Below are positions 8,671 through 16,033 of a stretch of DNA of 64,000 nucleotides, in pieces. Origin of the DNA: Variovorax sp. CF313 (GTDB taxonomy: Bacteria; Pseudomonadota; Gammaproteobacteria; Burkholderiales; Burkholderiaceae_C); assembly GCF_000282635.1 (NCBI RefSeq), contig NZ_AKIW01000027.1, positions 58,471 through 122,470 on the forward strand. Direction: 5' to 3'. Each line of letters starts with the position of its first letter. The first letter of the stretch is position 1. A model generated the notes under the pieces. That model saw nothing but the letters and a program-made list of their open reading frames with translations, was not told the origin of the DNA and made no database searches. The translations under genes were made by a program, and so were the position numbers.

Positions 8671-8706
8671 ATAATGTTGACAAATGAATGTATCCACAAT
8701 CATGAA
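8671..8706. promoter_or_regulatory. Overlapping divergent promoters and probable MarR operator between the 2-oxoacid oxidoreductase operon and marR
   Basis: On the plus strand a perfect -35 TTGACA lies at 8677-8682, followed by a weak -10 (CATGAA at 8701-8706, 18 bp spacing). On the minus strand TTGTGG (8699-8694) and CATTAT (8676-8671) sit 17 bp apart. The two promoters interlock completely and lie inside an imperfect dyad TTG-N17-CAA (8677-8699). One bound repressor would shut both transcription units, the usual MarR arrangement. The ligand is not visible from sequence. Confidence 0.55.
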
Positions 8707-8756
8707 TTACCCTAGACATGCAAGCCGCGTGCCCGCGGCGACTGTGAGGTGCCTTC

Positions 8757-9239
8757 ATGGCTGAACCAGATCCATCCACCGAATCGCATCGCTTCGTCGA
8801 CGACTACCTGCCGGCGCTGCTGGCACAGGCCAGCCAATTGATTTCCTCGGAGTTCCACGAGGTTGCGCGGCAGCAGGGGTTCTCCGTGTCGGAGTGGCGC
8901 GTGATGGCATCGCTTGCGGGCAGCGAGCCGATCAGCATCGGCCAGCTCGCACAGGTGACTGTCACCAAGCAGCCGACGGTGACGCGGCTGCTCGACCGCA
9001 TGGAAGCGCGCGGACAGGTCGAACGCCTGCCCCACGAAAGTGATCGCCGCATCACGCTGGTGCGCATCACGCGCAAGGGGCTGAAGGCGGTCGAGCATCT
9101 GATGGAACTCGCGCGCGACCACGAGCGGCGCGTGCTCGAACCCTTCGGGCTGCGGCGCGCCGAAGAGCTCAAGCAGACGCTGCGGCAGATGATCGACCTG
9201 CATGTGCACGTACCGGTCGAGGGGCCGGAAGAAGACTGA
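8757..9239 (+). CDS. MarR-family transcriptional regulator
   Basis: 160 residues with the winged-helix MarR core: SEWRVMASLAG (helix 2 region), GQLAQVTVTKQPTVTRLLDRME as helix-turn-helix, and the wing ending in DRRITLVRITRKG. A weak Shine-Dalgarno (TGAGGTG) precedes the ATG at 8757. It is divergent from the oxidoreductase-dioxygenase operon and convergent with the operon ending at 9258. MarR proteins are usually repressors released by an aromatic ligand. In the Variovorax iad locus, as I remember it, the MarR binds indole-3-acetate itself, so auxin-responsive derepression is the favoured hypothesis. Confidence 0.93.
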   Translation: MAEPDPSTESHRFVDDYLPALLAQASQLISSEFHEVARQQGFSVSEWRVMASLAGSEPISIGQLAQVTVTKQPTVTRLLDRMEARGQVERLPHESDRRITLVRITRKGLKAVEHLMELARDHERRVLEPFGLRRAEELKQTLRQMIDLHVHVPVEGPEED

Positions 9240-9247
9240 GTCTCCGC

Positions 9248-9270
9248 GCCTCGCTGGTCAAAGGCGAGGC
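9248..9270. terminator. Hairpin between convergent marR and oxidoreductase genes
   Basis: Perfect 7 bp stem GCCTCGC (9248-9254) / GCGAGGC (9264-9270) around a 9-base loop that contains the oxidoreductase stop codon. There is no T-tract on either strand, so terminator activity is uncertain; the convergent position favours a bidirectional barrier. Confidence 0.35.
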
Positions 9271-10142
9271 ACGAGAACAGCCCGTCCGCGGTGGCCGCGT
9301 TGCGCAATCCAGTCGAGCGCGCCGGCCGCATCGTCGAATGCGAAGAGCCGAACGTCCAGATGCAGGCGGCCGTCGCCCAGCCTTGCGAGCAACTCGGGGG
9401 CAGCGGCGCGGCCGGCCGATTCACGCCGGAACATATTGAGCGGCAGAAGCGCGACATCGCGTTGCAGGAAGTGTGCAATGTCCAGCTGCAGCGTCGGGCC
9501 GGCGGTGTAGCCGATCAGCACCGCGCGCCCACCGGGACGCACCGCGGGCAGGACTTTCGCAAGGACGTCGCCGCCGACGGTGTCGATGAGCAGGTCGGCG
9601 CTGGCCGCGGGCGGCGCTTCGGCATTCGCATCGACGGCCGTCGCTGCGCGGCCCAGGCTGCCTGCCAGCTGCATCACTAGCGAGCCGACGGCACCGCTCG
9701 CGCCGGTCACCAGCACCTGTTCACCGGGCCGCAGCTTCGCGACGTCGTGCAGCGCCACCCAGGCCGAGGTGCATGGGGAAAAGAACGCGGCACCCAGCGT
9801 CATCGGAACGCCGTCAGGCAAGAGTCCCAACGCTTCGTCGGGCGCATCGACAAGTTCGCACCAGGTGCCATCGAAGAGCGTGCCAAGTCCGCCACCGCGC
9901 AGCCACACGCGCTGGCCGACGTCGTAACGTTCGCTCGCGACGACGGTGCCCGCAGCCTCCACGCCGGGCGTGTAAGGCAACGGCGGATGCCGCAGGAAGC
10001 TGCCGCGCCACACGGTGCGGTCGATGTGGCCGACCGTCGCGGCTTCCATGCGCACGATGGTGCGGCCCGGCCTTGCGACGGGATCGGCCACCTCTTCCAG
10101 CACGGGGACTGCATCGAAGCCGTGGACGCGCACGGCCTTCAT
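9258..10142 (-). CDS. Medium-chain zinc-independent alcohol dehydrogenase / quinone oxidoreductase-like protein
   Basis: 294 residues of the MDR superfamily: GroES-like N-terminal domain (YTPGVEAAGTVV near residue 50) and a Rossmann domain with GASGAVGSLVMQLA (near residues 130-143). No zinc-ligand cysteines are seen, which fits the quinone oxidoreductase/enoyl reductase branch. It would use NADPH to reduce an enoyl or quinone-like compound. ATG 10,142 overlaps the hydrolase stop as ATGA, so it is the last gene of a four-gene operon. At under 300 residues it is slightly shorter than most family members. Its substrate is unknown; an indole-derived intermediate is possible from context. Confidence 0.85.
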   Translation of the reverse strand: MKAVRVHGFDAVPVLEEVADPVARPGRTIVRMEAATVGHIDRTVWRGSFLRHPPLPYTPGVEAAGTVVASERYDVGQRVWLRGGGLGTLFDGTWCELVDAPDEALGLLPDGVPMTLGAAFFSPCTSAWVALHDVAKLRPGEQVLVTGASGAVGSLVMQLAGSLGRAATAVDANAEAPPAASADLLIDTVGGDVLAKVLPAVRPGGRAVLIGYTAGPTLQLDIAHFLQRDVALLPLNMFRRESAGRAAAPELLARLGDGRLHLDVRLFAFDDAAGALDWIAQRGHRGRAVLVPRL

Positions 10143-10936
10143 GGCAGCGTCGCCAGAAAGTCGAGTACCGTGCGCGCGAAGGTATCGGGCATCTGATCGG
10201 GCAGCGGCACCATGCCGCCTTCGATGTCGACGATGCGCGCGTGCGGCAAGTGATGCCGCAGCTGCGCCGCATGCGGCGCCGCGAACGGATCGTCGGTGGC
10301 GCGCACGATCAGCGTGGGGTGTGCGACAAGACCGATGCGTTCTTCCATGCGGTACGACGCGACGGCGCGATGGCCCTCTTCGACGCGTTCGACCTTCAAC
10401 GCATCGCGCACGAAGGCTTCGAGCAGTTCGGGCCGCCCCGGTGGATAGAAGCTCTGGCGCTTCTGCCACAGCGCAGCGAGATGGGAGCCGTCTTCGCTTG
10501 GCGCGACTTCGTCGATGGGCGGGTGCTGCGCACGCACGCGGCGAAAAGCTTCGTCGGTGCAAGGCGTGGAAGACAGCACCAGGCTGCGCACGCGATCGGG
10601 AAACGCGGCTGCAAGCTCCACTGCCACGACGCCGCCGGTGTGGTGGCCCACCACGTCGGCCTGCGCGATGTTCAACACGTCCAGCAGTTCGCACGCCACG
10701 CGCGCCCATTGCCCGATGCTCGCGGGCACGCCGCCGTCCGCGGAGTCGCCGAAGCCGGCAGTGTCCATCGCAATGGCCCGGCGCTGCGCGCCGATCAACG
10801 GCAGCACGGCGCGGTACTCGGCCCAGCTGCGCGGCGACTGGTGCAGCAGCAGCACCACCGGCGCGCTGCGGTCGCCGCATTCCGCAAAGTGCACCTGCCC
10901 CACCGACAGGTCGGCAAAGGCGCGGCGGATGCTCAT
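10139..10936 (-). CDS. Alpha/beta-hydrolase-fold protein with degenerate catalytic triad
   Basis: 265 residues with a recognisable alpha/beta-hydrolase core: oxyanion region LLHQSP (residues 30-35), nucleophile elbow, and an acid segment ATDDPF. The elbow reads G97-H-H99-T-G101, so the expected serine is histidine. The C-terminal catalytic histidine is also gone: the segment reads EGGM-VPLPDQMP where relatives have G-H. Either the protein is not a hydrolase or it uses another mechanism, such as a lyase or cofactor-less oxygenase chemistry, or it only binds ligand. It overlaps both neighbours by ATGA, so it is co-translated with the dehydrogenase and the oxidoreductase gene. Confidence 0.85.
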   Translation of the reverse strand: MSIRRAFADLSVGQVHFAECGDRSAPVVLLLHQSPRSWAEYRAVLPLIGAQRRAIAMDTAGFGDSADGGVPASIGQWARVACELLDVLNIAQADVVGHHTGGVVAVELAAAFPDRVRSLVLSSTPCTDEAFRRVRAQHPPIDEVAPSEDGSHLAALWQKRQSFYPPGRPELLEAFVRDALKVERVEEGHRAVASYRMEERIGLVAHPTLIVRATDDPFAAPHAAQLRHHLPHARIVDIEGGMVPLPDQMPDTFARTVLDFLATLP

Positions 10937-11937
10937 GGCAAGGTCTCGTCGGCCGGCGCGCGCCACAGGCCCGCGTGCCGCAGTTCGCCGAGCGTGCGCG
11001 AAAGCACGTCGCGCCGGTAGGCCGCGACGTCGCGGCCCGCGTAATCGTAGAAGCCGCTGCCGCTCTTGAGGCCGAGCCGCCCCTGCTCGACCATGCGCCC
11101 GACGATGGCCGGCGCGGTGTAGCGGCCGGCATCGAGCGAAGCCGACATCTCGCGGCTCGCGTGATGCAGGATGTCGCAGCCGCCGAAGTCGATGAACTCG
11201 ACCACGCCAAGCGCGGCGAAGCGCAGGCCGAGGCCGTAGCGCGTGGCCTTGTCGATCTCCTCGGCTGTGGCGGAGCCCTCCTCGATCATTCGCGCGGCTT
11301 CGTTCATTACCAGCGCCTGCAGGCGCGGCACGATGTAGCCGGGCGACGCGCCGCAGACCACGGGCAGCTTGCCGATCTCTTCCATCAGCGCCTTGGTGCG
11401 CGCGAGCACGGTGGCGTCGGTGCCCGGATGGCAGCTGAGCTCCACCACCGGGATCACGTAGGCCGGGTTGAGCCAGTGCATGTTGAGGAAGCGCTCTGGC
11501 AGCCGCACGAGTGCGGCCAGCTGCGTCACGAGGATGCTGCTGGTGGTCGAGGTGAGGATGGCGTCGTCGCGGCAATGGCGGTTGAGATGCTCGAAAGCCT
11601 CGCGCTTGGCCTCCATGGTTTCGGGCACGCCTTCGAACACGAGTTCGGCGGCGGCGAGCACCTGCGGTGCGGCGGCAGCGTTGACGAATTCGATACGCGC
11701 GGCGACGCGTTCGACCTGCGAGGCATCGATCACGCCAAGCTGGGCGAGACCCGAAAGGCTGGCTTCGATCTCCGCCCTGGCCTCGTCGCGCAAACGACGC
11801 CACGCATCGTCGCTGCGCGGGCGCAGGTCGATCAGCGAGATGCGCCGGCCGGCATAGGCGAACGCGATGGCGATGCCGCGTCCCATGCGGCCCGCGCCGA
11901 CGGCCGCGAAGCGCGGGAGCACGGCCTCATTCGCCAT
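10933..11937 (-). CDS. 3-hydroxyacyl-CoA dehydrogenase family protein
   Basis: 334 residues: N-terminal NAD-binding Rossmann domain (GAGRMGRGIAIAF at residues 14-26), catalytic HWLNPAYVIPVVEL motif (catalytic His-Glu pair), and the C-terminal helical dimerisation domain with EEIDKATRYGLGLR and GLKSGSGFYDY. It oxidises a beta-hydroxyacyl-CoA or related hydroxy acid with NAD. Its start overlaps the upstream dehydrogenase gene by 11 bp and its stop overlaps the hydrolase by 4 bp, so the operon is tightly coupled. Single-domain proteins of this kind also include lambda-crystallin-like and carnitine dehydrogenases, so the true substrate may not be a CoA ester. Confidence 0.88.
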   Translation of the reverse strand: MANEAVLPRFAAVGAGRMGRGIAIAFAYAGRRISLIDLRPRSDDAWRRLRDEARAEIEASLSGLAQLGVIDASQVERVAARIEFVNAAAAPQVLAAAELVFEGVPETMEAKREAFEHLNRHCRDDAILTSTTSSILVTQLAALVRLPERFLNMHWLNPAYVIPVVELSCHPGTDATVLARTKALMEEIGKLPVVCGASPGYIVPRLQALVMNEAARMIEEGSATAEEIDKATRYGLGLRFAALGVVEFIDFGGCDILHHASREMSASLDAGRYTAPAIVGRMVEQGRLGLKSGSGFYDYAGRDVAAYRRDVLSRTLGELRHAGLWRAPADETLP

Positions 11938-13000
11938 CGTGCAGCCTCTGCTTGAGTTGGGCGGCGCTCAGGCCGGCAAGGCCGAGGCTTTCGAAAGTGC
12001 GAGGCCCGCGCCGAAGGTCGCGGCCGAGAAAGCCGCCGACGATGGCCAGCAGGCCATGGGCGATGGGCGCATCGACGCCCGCATGGCGCGCGGCGGAAGC
12101 GAGGAAGGCGAGGCCGAGCTCGGTGTCCTCGGTGATGTAGCGGTGCGTGTGCAGGTCGATGTTCTCACGCCAGTCGCCCGACTTCACGAGCTGCTTGTGC
12201 GCGTCGCCGTACATCCACTGGTCGTTGTTGTAATGGTCGGCCAGCGGATAGTGCGGCGCGCCCTGCCCGAAGGCTTCGCGCACGGCGATGCGCTCCTGGT
12301 CGAGCCGGTCGGTCACATCGCGCACAGCGCGCTGCGTGCCTTCGTTGTGGATGTCCCAGCGCTCGAAGTGCTGCAGCGGCGCGGCGTTCATCACCATCAG
12401 CGGCGGATGGATGACGGGGCCGGCGTTCATCAATGCGCCCGAGAGCGCGTCGCCGCAGCCGTGCACGGCCGGGTAGGCCTTGCGGATCACCTCGATCGCG
12501 TCGGCTTCCTTGCGCGCCGGATAGACGCCGGTCGGCAGGCGGATGGCGCGGATGGTGACGTTCACCTCGCGTTCGCCGTGCTTGCGCGCGAGGTACGGCA
12601 AGGTGCCGGTCTCGGCCCAGGCGACGTCGGCGCGGCTGCCGGCCTCCTTCACCGTCCTCGCCATCACGTAGCTGCCGAAGGTGCCCGGCGGCAGGAACAC
12701 GACTTGGCCATCGACCAGATGCGGCGCCATCGCGAGCGCGATGTCGTGCTGGGCGATGGCGGGCGTGGGAATGACGATCAGCTCGGCGCCCTTCAGGGCA
12801 GTGCCGATGTCGGCGGTCGCCAGCGCAATAGGCACCTCGCGGGTGCCTTCGGCGTCTTTCAGAGTGATCGCGCCGGCGCGGACGACGGGCTCCAGTGCGG
12901 CGGCATCGCGGCGCCACAGGCGCACCTCGTGGCCGGTTTCAGACAGGTCGGCGGCGGCCGCATAGGCGCCATGACCACCCCCAAGAATCGCAATTTTCAT
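11927..13000 (-). CDS. NAD/NADP octopine/nopaline dehydrogenase family protein
   Basis: 357 residues: a Rossmann domain beginning with ILGGGHGAYAAAADL (residues 4-18) and the opine-dehydrogenase C-terminal helical domain with the conserved NAGPVIHPPLM and HYNNDQWMYGD segments. Opine dehydrogenases couple 2-oxoacids to amino groups with NAD(P)H, or run in reverse on secondary amines. First gene of the second catabolic operon, with a clear promoter just upstream (13,072-13,100). A role in handling an amino-acid conjugate of auxin or another plant-derived opine-like compound would suit the neighbourhood but is speculative. Confidence 0.85.
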   Translation of the reverse strand: MKIAILGGGHGAYAAAADLSETGHEVRLWRRDAAALEPVVRAGAITLKDAEGTREVPIALATADIGTALKGAELIVIPTPAIAQHDIALAMAPHLVDGQVVFLPPGTFGSYVMARTVKEAGSRADVAWAETGTLPYLARKHGEREVNVTIRAIRLPTGVYPARKEADAIEVIRKAYPAVHGCGDALSGALMNAGPVIHPPLMVMNAAPLQHFERWDIHNEGTQRAVRDVTDRLDQERIAVREAFGQGAPHYPLADHYNNDQWMYGDAHKQLVKSGDWRENIDLHTHRYITEDTELGLAFLASAARHAGVDAPIAHGLLAIVGGFLGRDLRRGPRTFESLGLAGLSAAQLKQRLHDGE

Positions 13001-13071
13001 GTCGAAAGTCGAAAAGCAGGTGTCGATGAACCGGCGGCCGCAGGACGGACCCGGGGAAGCAATGCGCCATT

Positions 13072-13100
13072 ACATTACTTTTCATCGATTCAGGTGTCAA
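13072..13100 (-). promoter_or_regulatory. Sigma-70-type promoter of the opine/hydroxyacyl dehydrogenase operon
   Basis: On the minus strand a perfect -35 TTGACA (13,100-13,095) is followed by 17 bp and -10 TAATGT (13,077-13,072), about 70 bp upstream of the start codon at 13,000. It lies just after the helicase terminator, which isolates the catabolic operon from the upstream gene. Confidence 0.6.
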
Positions 13101-13143
13101 TCAAAATCAAGCGACACCGCACTGCTCGGAAACCCGAAATGAA

Positions 13144-13174
13144 AAAGCCCGCGTTCGTGAGAAGCGCGGGCTTT
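13144..13174 (-). terminator. Rho-independent terminator after the RNA helicase gene
   Basis: Stem AAAGCCCGCG / CGCGGGCTTT around an 11-base loop, followed on the minus strand by TTTTTC. It begins about 40 bp after the helicase stop. Confidence 0.85.
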
Positions 13175-13212
13175 CGAGGGGGCGAGGCGGCTGTCAGGCC
13201 GCTCGGCAAGGA

Positions 13213-15123
13213 TCAGCGGCTGGGCTTGAACGAGCGCTTCTGCGCGTCGCGGGGCACGAACACCTTGCCCTGGCCGCCATGGCCTGCGCCATTGCCGCGG
13301 GGCGCGAAGCCTTCACGCGGTGCGAAACCTTCGCGGGGAGCGAAATCACGGCCACCGCCATTGCCGCCGCGCGGGGCGCTGTCGCCCCAACCCGGCTTGC
13401 GACCATAGCCGCCGCCTTCGTCACGGCCGCCGCCGAAGCCGGCGTTGTGACCGCCGCCATGGCCGTGGCCCTGGCCACCGAAGCCACCGCCGCGCGGTGC
13501 CGGGGGACGCGAGCCGCGGTCGTTGAAGCCGCTGGCGCCTGCGTAGTTGCTGTTGCCGCCGCCGAAGCCGCCGCCATTGCCACCGCGATGACCGCCGCCG
13601 CCGAACTTGCGGTCACGCGAATGATTGTCGCCGCGGCCGCCGCGGAACTCGCCTTGTGGCGGGCGCGATTGCGGCATGCGCTGTTGCGGTTCCATGCCCG
13701 GCACCACTTCGGCCTTGAACTGCTGGCGGCTGTAGTGCTCGATGTCCATGATCTTGCGGCGATCGCGGAACTCGGCGAACGTGACGGCAATGCCGTCGCG
13801 GCCTGCACGGCCGGTGCGGCCGATGCGGTGGGTGTAGTCCTCGGCCTTCATCGGCAGGCCGAAGTTGAAGACGTGGGTGATGGTCGGCACGTCGATGCCG
13901 CGGGCGGCAACGTCGGTGGCCACCAGGATCTGCACCTGGCCCTGGCGCAGTGCCATCAGGCGGCGGTTGCGCAGGCCCTGGCTCAGGGCGCCGTGCAGCG
14001 CCACGGCGCTGAAGCCGTCCTGCTGCAGGTCGTTGGCGAGGCCGTCGCACTCGACCTGCGTGCTCGCGAACACGATGGCCTGGTTGATGGTGGTGTCACG
14101 CAGCCAGTGGTCCAGCAGCTTGCGCTTGTGCTGGCTGTTGTCGGCCCAGAACAGTACTTGCTTGATGTTCGCGTGCTTTTCTTGCGGGCTGTCGATGGTC
14201 ACACGCTGCGGCTCGCGCATCACGCGCTGGGCCAGCTGCTGGATGCGCGGCGCGAAGGTGGCGCTGAACATCATCGTCTGCTGGCGCTCGATGGTGAGCT
14301 GGTTGACTTCGGCCAGGTCATCGGCAAAACCGAGGTCGAGCATGCGGTCGGCTTCGTCGACCACCAGGAACTTGACCTGGTCGAGCTTGATTTGCGACGA
14401 GCGCTGCAGGTCGAGCAGGCGGCCCGGCGTGGCGACGACGAGGTCGGCGTTCTGCAGGCGGGCGATCTGGAGCTGGTAGGGCATGCCGCCCACCACGTTG
14501 GCGATGCGCAGGCCGCGGCAGTGGCGAACCAGTTCGATGGCGTCGTGCGCGACTTGCTGCGCGAGTTCGCGCGTCGGGCACAGGATCAGCGCGCCGGGGG
14601 TGGCGGGCTTGAAGTGACGGGCGTTGGTCGGGTCCTTGCGCTTCGGCTTCTTCGGCACGGCTTCGCCGCGGGCAGCGGCTTCGGCGGCGAGGCGCTGGAA
14701 TTCGGCCTTGGCTTCGGCTTCGGCTTCGGCCTGGCGCTTCAGCAGCGTGTGCAGCACGGGCAGCAGGAAGGCGGCAGTCTTGCCCGAACCGGTCTGGCTC
14801 GAAACCATCAGGTCGACGAAACGAGCGGTCTGGGCGGCGCCCTCTTGCTCGCCCATGGCGATCGGGATGACCTTTTCCTGGACGGTCGTGGGCTGGGTGA
14901 AGCCCAGGTCGGCCACGGCGGCGATCAGCTCGGGCGCGAGGCCCAGCTTGATGAAGCCGTTGGGCTGGGCGGGCTCTTCGGCCACGGCCACTTCGGGAGC
15001 GGCTGCATCCAGCGCTTCGAGGATGGGCGATTCGGACACGGTGTCCGAAACAGCGGTGAATTCGTTATGGGTAGCGGATTGCACAGGCGCGAACTCGCCC
15101 TGCGCTTCAAAAGCGTCGGTCAT
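13213..15123 (-). CDS. rhlE: DEAD-box ATP-dependent RNA helicase (RhlE-like) with Gly/Arg-rich tail
   Basis: 636 residues. All DEAD-box motifs are present: SSQTGSGKTAAF (motif I), PTRELAQQ, TPGRLLDL, DEADRMLD (motif II), SAT (III), ATDVAARGID (V) and HRIGRTGRAG (VI). Two unusual insertions: an N-terminal acidic extension of ~60 residues, and a charged Ala/Glu/Lys segment between motifs I and Ia. The last ~150 residues are a low-complexity RGG/GGG tail with a duplicated REGFAP unit, typical of RNA-binding helicases that help ribosome assembly or mRNA turnover in the cold. ATG 15,123 was preferred over one five codons upstream because family N-termini fit it better. Confidence 0.92.
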   Translation of the reverse strand: MTDAFEAQGEFAPVQSATHNEFTAVSDTVSESPILEALDAAAPEVAVAEEPAQPNGFIKLGLAPELIAAVADLGFTQPTTVQEKVIPIAMGEQEGAAQTARFVDLMVSSQTGSGKTAAFLLPVLHTLLKRQAEAEAEAKAEFQRLAAEAAARGEAVPKKPKRKDPTNARHFKPATPGALILCPTRELAQQVAHDAIELVRHCRGLRIANVVGGMPYQLQIARLQNADLVVATPGRLLDLQRSSQIKLDQVKFLVVDEADRMLDLGFADDLAEVNQLTIERQQTMMFSATFAPRIQQLAQRVMREPQRVTIDSPQEKHANIKQVLFWADNSQHKRKLLDHWLRDTTINQAIVFASTQVECDGLANDLQQDGFSAVALHGALSQGLRNRRLMALRQGQVQILVATDVAARGIDVPTITHVFNFGLPMKAEDYTHRIGRTGRAGRDGIAVTFAEFRDRRKIMDIEHYSRQQFKAEVVPGMEPQQRMPQSRPPQGEFRGGRGDNHSRDRKFGGGGHRGGNGGGFGGGNSNYAGASGFNDRGSRPPAPRGGGFGGQGHGHGGGHNAGFGGGRDEGGGYGRKPGWGDSAPRGGNGGGRDFAPREGFAPREGFAPRGNGAGHGGQGKVFVPRDAQKRSFKPSR

Positions 15124-15376
15124 GAATATCAATCTCAAACGCGAGCGCTGCCGTAAGCGGCGCCCCGTTGGTGGTTAAAAACATCAACCATCCAACGACA
15201 TTCAACTTCGGGCTGGTGCCCAAGGCTGCGGCCCTTTTTGATCAGCGAATGCGATCGGGCGCGGTGTGCAAGATAGGGAGATGCAAGAGACGCTGGCCGG
15301 GCTTGAAATACCCGCCCGATCAGCGAAGCCTGCGATTATGGCATGAACTCGGGTTTTTACCTAATTCCCGGGTTTC
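15124..15376. other. 253 bp intergenic region upstream of the helicase gene
   Basis: No ORF is convincing here. It probably holds the helicase promoter and a long 5' leader; a -10-like CATAAT on the minus strand near 15,337-15,342 has no clear -35. A short GGGC-TGGT-GCCC hairpin lies near 15,211-15,222. Nothing else recognisable was seen. Confidence 0.4.
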
Positions 15377-15973
15377 TCAATCCGTGAGGCGCAGGAAGGT
15401 CTCGCGGTAGTGCGCCAGTTCCTCGATGGATTCATGCACGTCCGCCAGCGCGGTATGCGCCTGCTGCTTCTTGAAACTGTTGTAGGCCGTGGGTTTCCAG
15501 CGCTTGGCCAGCTCTTTCAGCGTGCTGACGTCGAGGTTGCGGTAGTGGAAATACGCCTCGAGCTTGGGCATGTACTTGACCAGGAAGCGGCGGTCCTGCC
15601 CGATGGTGTTGCCGCACATGGGCGAGCCGCTGCGCGGAATGTACTTGGCGATGAATTCCAGCAGTTGCTGCTCCGCGGCGGCTTCGTCGAGGGTCGAGGC
15701 CTTCACTTTGTCGATCAGGCCGCTGCGGCCATGGGTGCCCTTGTTCCAGGCATCCATGGCGTCGAGCACGGCGTCACTCTGGTGGATGACAAGAACGGGG
15801 CCGTCGATGCGGGGCGTGAGGTCGGGGCCGGTGACGACCACGGCGATTTCGAGCAGGAACTCTTTCTCGGGGTCGAGGCCGCTCATTTCGCAGTCGAGCC
15901 AAACCAGGTTCTGGTCGCTCTTCTTCAGGGTGGGCACTGCGGCGGGAGGCGTCGGGTCAAGGAATTCGGGCAT
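15377..15973 (-). CDS. orn: Oligoribonuclease
   Basis: 198-residue DEDDh 3'-5' exonuclease that degrades 2-5 nt RNA and pGpG to mononucleotides. The first acidic pair is in [11 protein letters not shown] (residues 28-38), the middle aspartates follow in [13 protein letters not shown], and the last His-Asp in [15 protein letters not shown]. Length is slightly above the usual ~180 because of a 20-residue Pro-rich N-terminus ([14 protein letters not shown]). A much longer reading in this frame runs antisense to the peptidase gene next door and is not real. It is divergent from the M48 peptidase gene with 60 bp between the starts. Confidence 0.95.
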   Translation of the reverse strand: MPEFLDPTPPAAVPTLKKSDQNLVWLDCEMSGLDPEKEFLLEIAVVVTGPDLTPRIDGPVLVIHQSDAVLDAMDAWNKGTHGRSGLIDKVKASTLDEAAAEQQLLEFIAKYIPRSGSPMCGNTIGQDRRFLVKYMPKLEAYFHYRNLDVSTLKELAKRWKPTAYNSFKKQQAHTALADVHESIEELAHYRETFLRLTD

Positions 15974-16033
15974 CGCAGGATTGTCGTCGAAGGCCCCGCG
16001 GCGCCAGATACCGAGGACTAAACTCACTGCTTC

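Noticed and set aside
10143..11210. Upstream extension of the oxidoreductase frame (9258-10,142)
   Set aside because: It crosses the hydrolase and hydroxyacyl dehydrogenase genes in the wrong frame; the MDR N-terminus starts at 10,142.
13279..13700. Possible collagen-like or silk-like gene on the plus strand
   Set aside because: Low complexity arises from the Gly/Arg-rich tail of the RNA helicase on the other strand.
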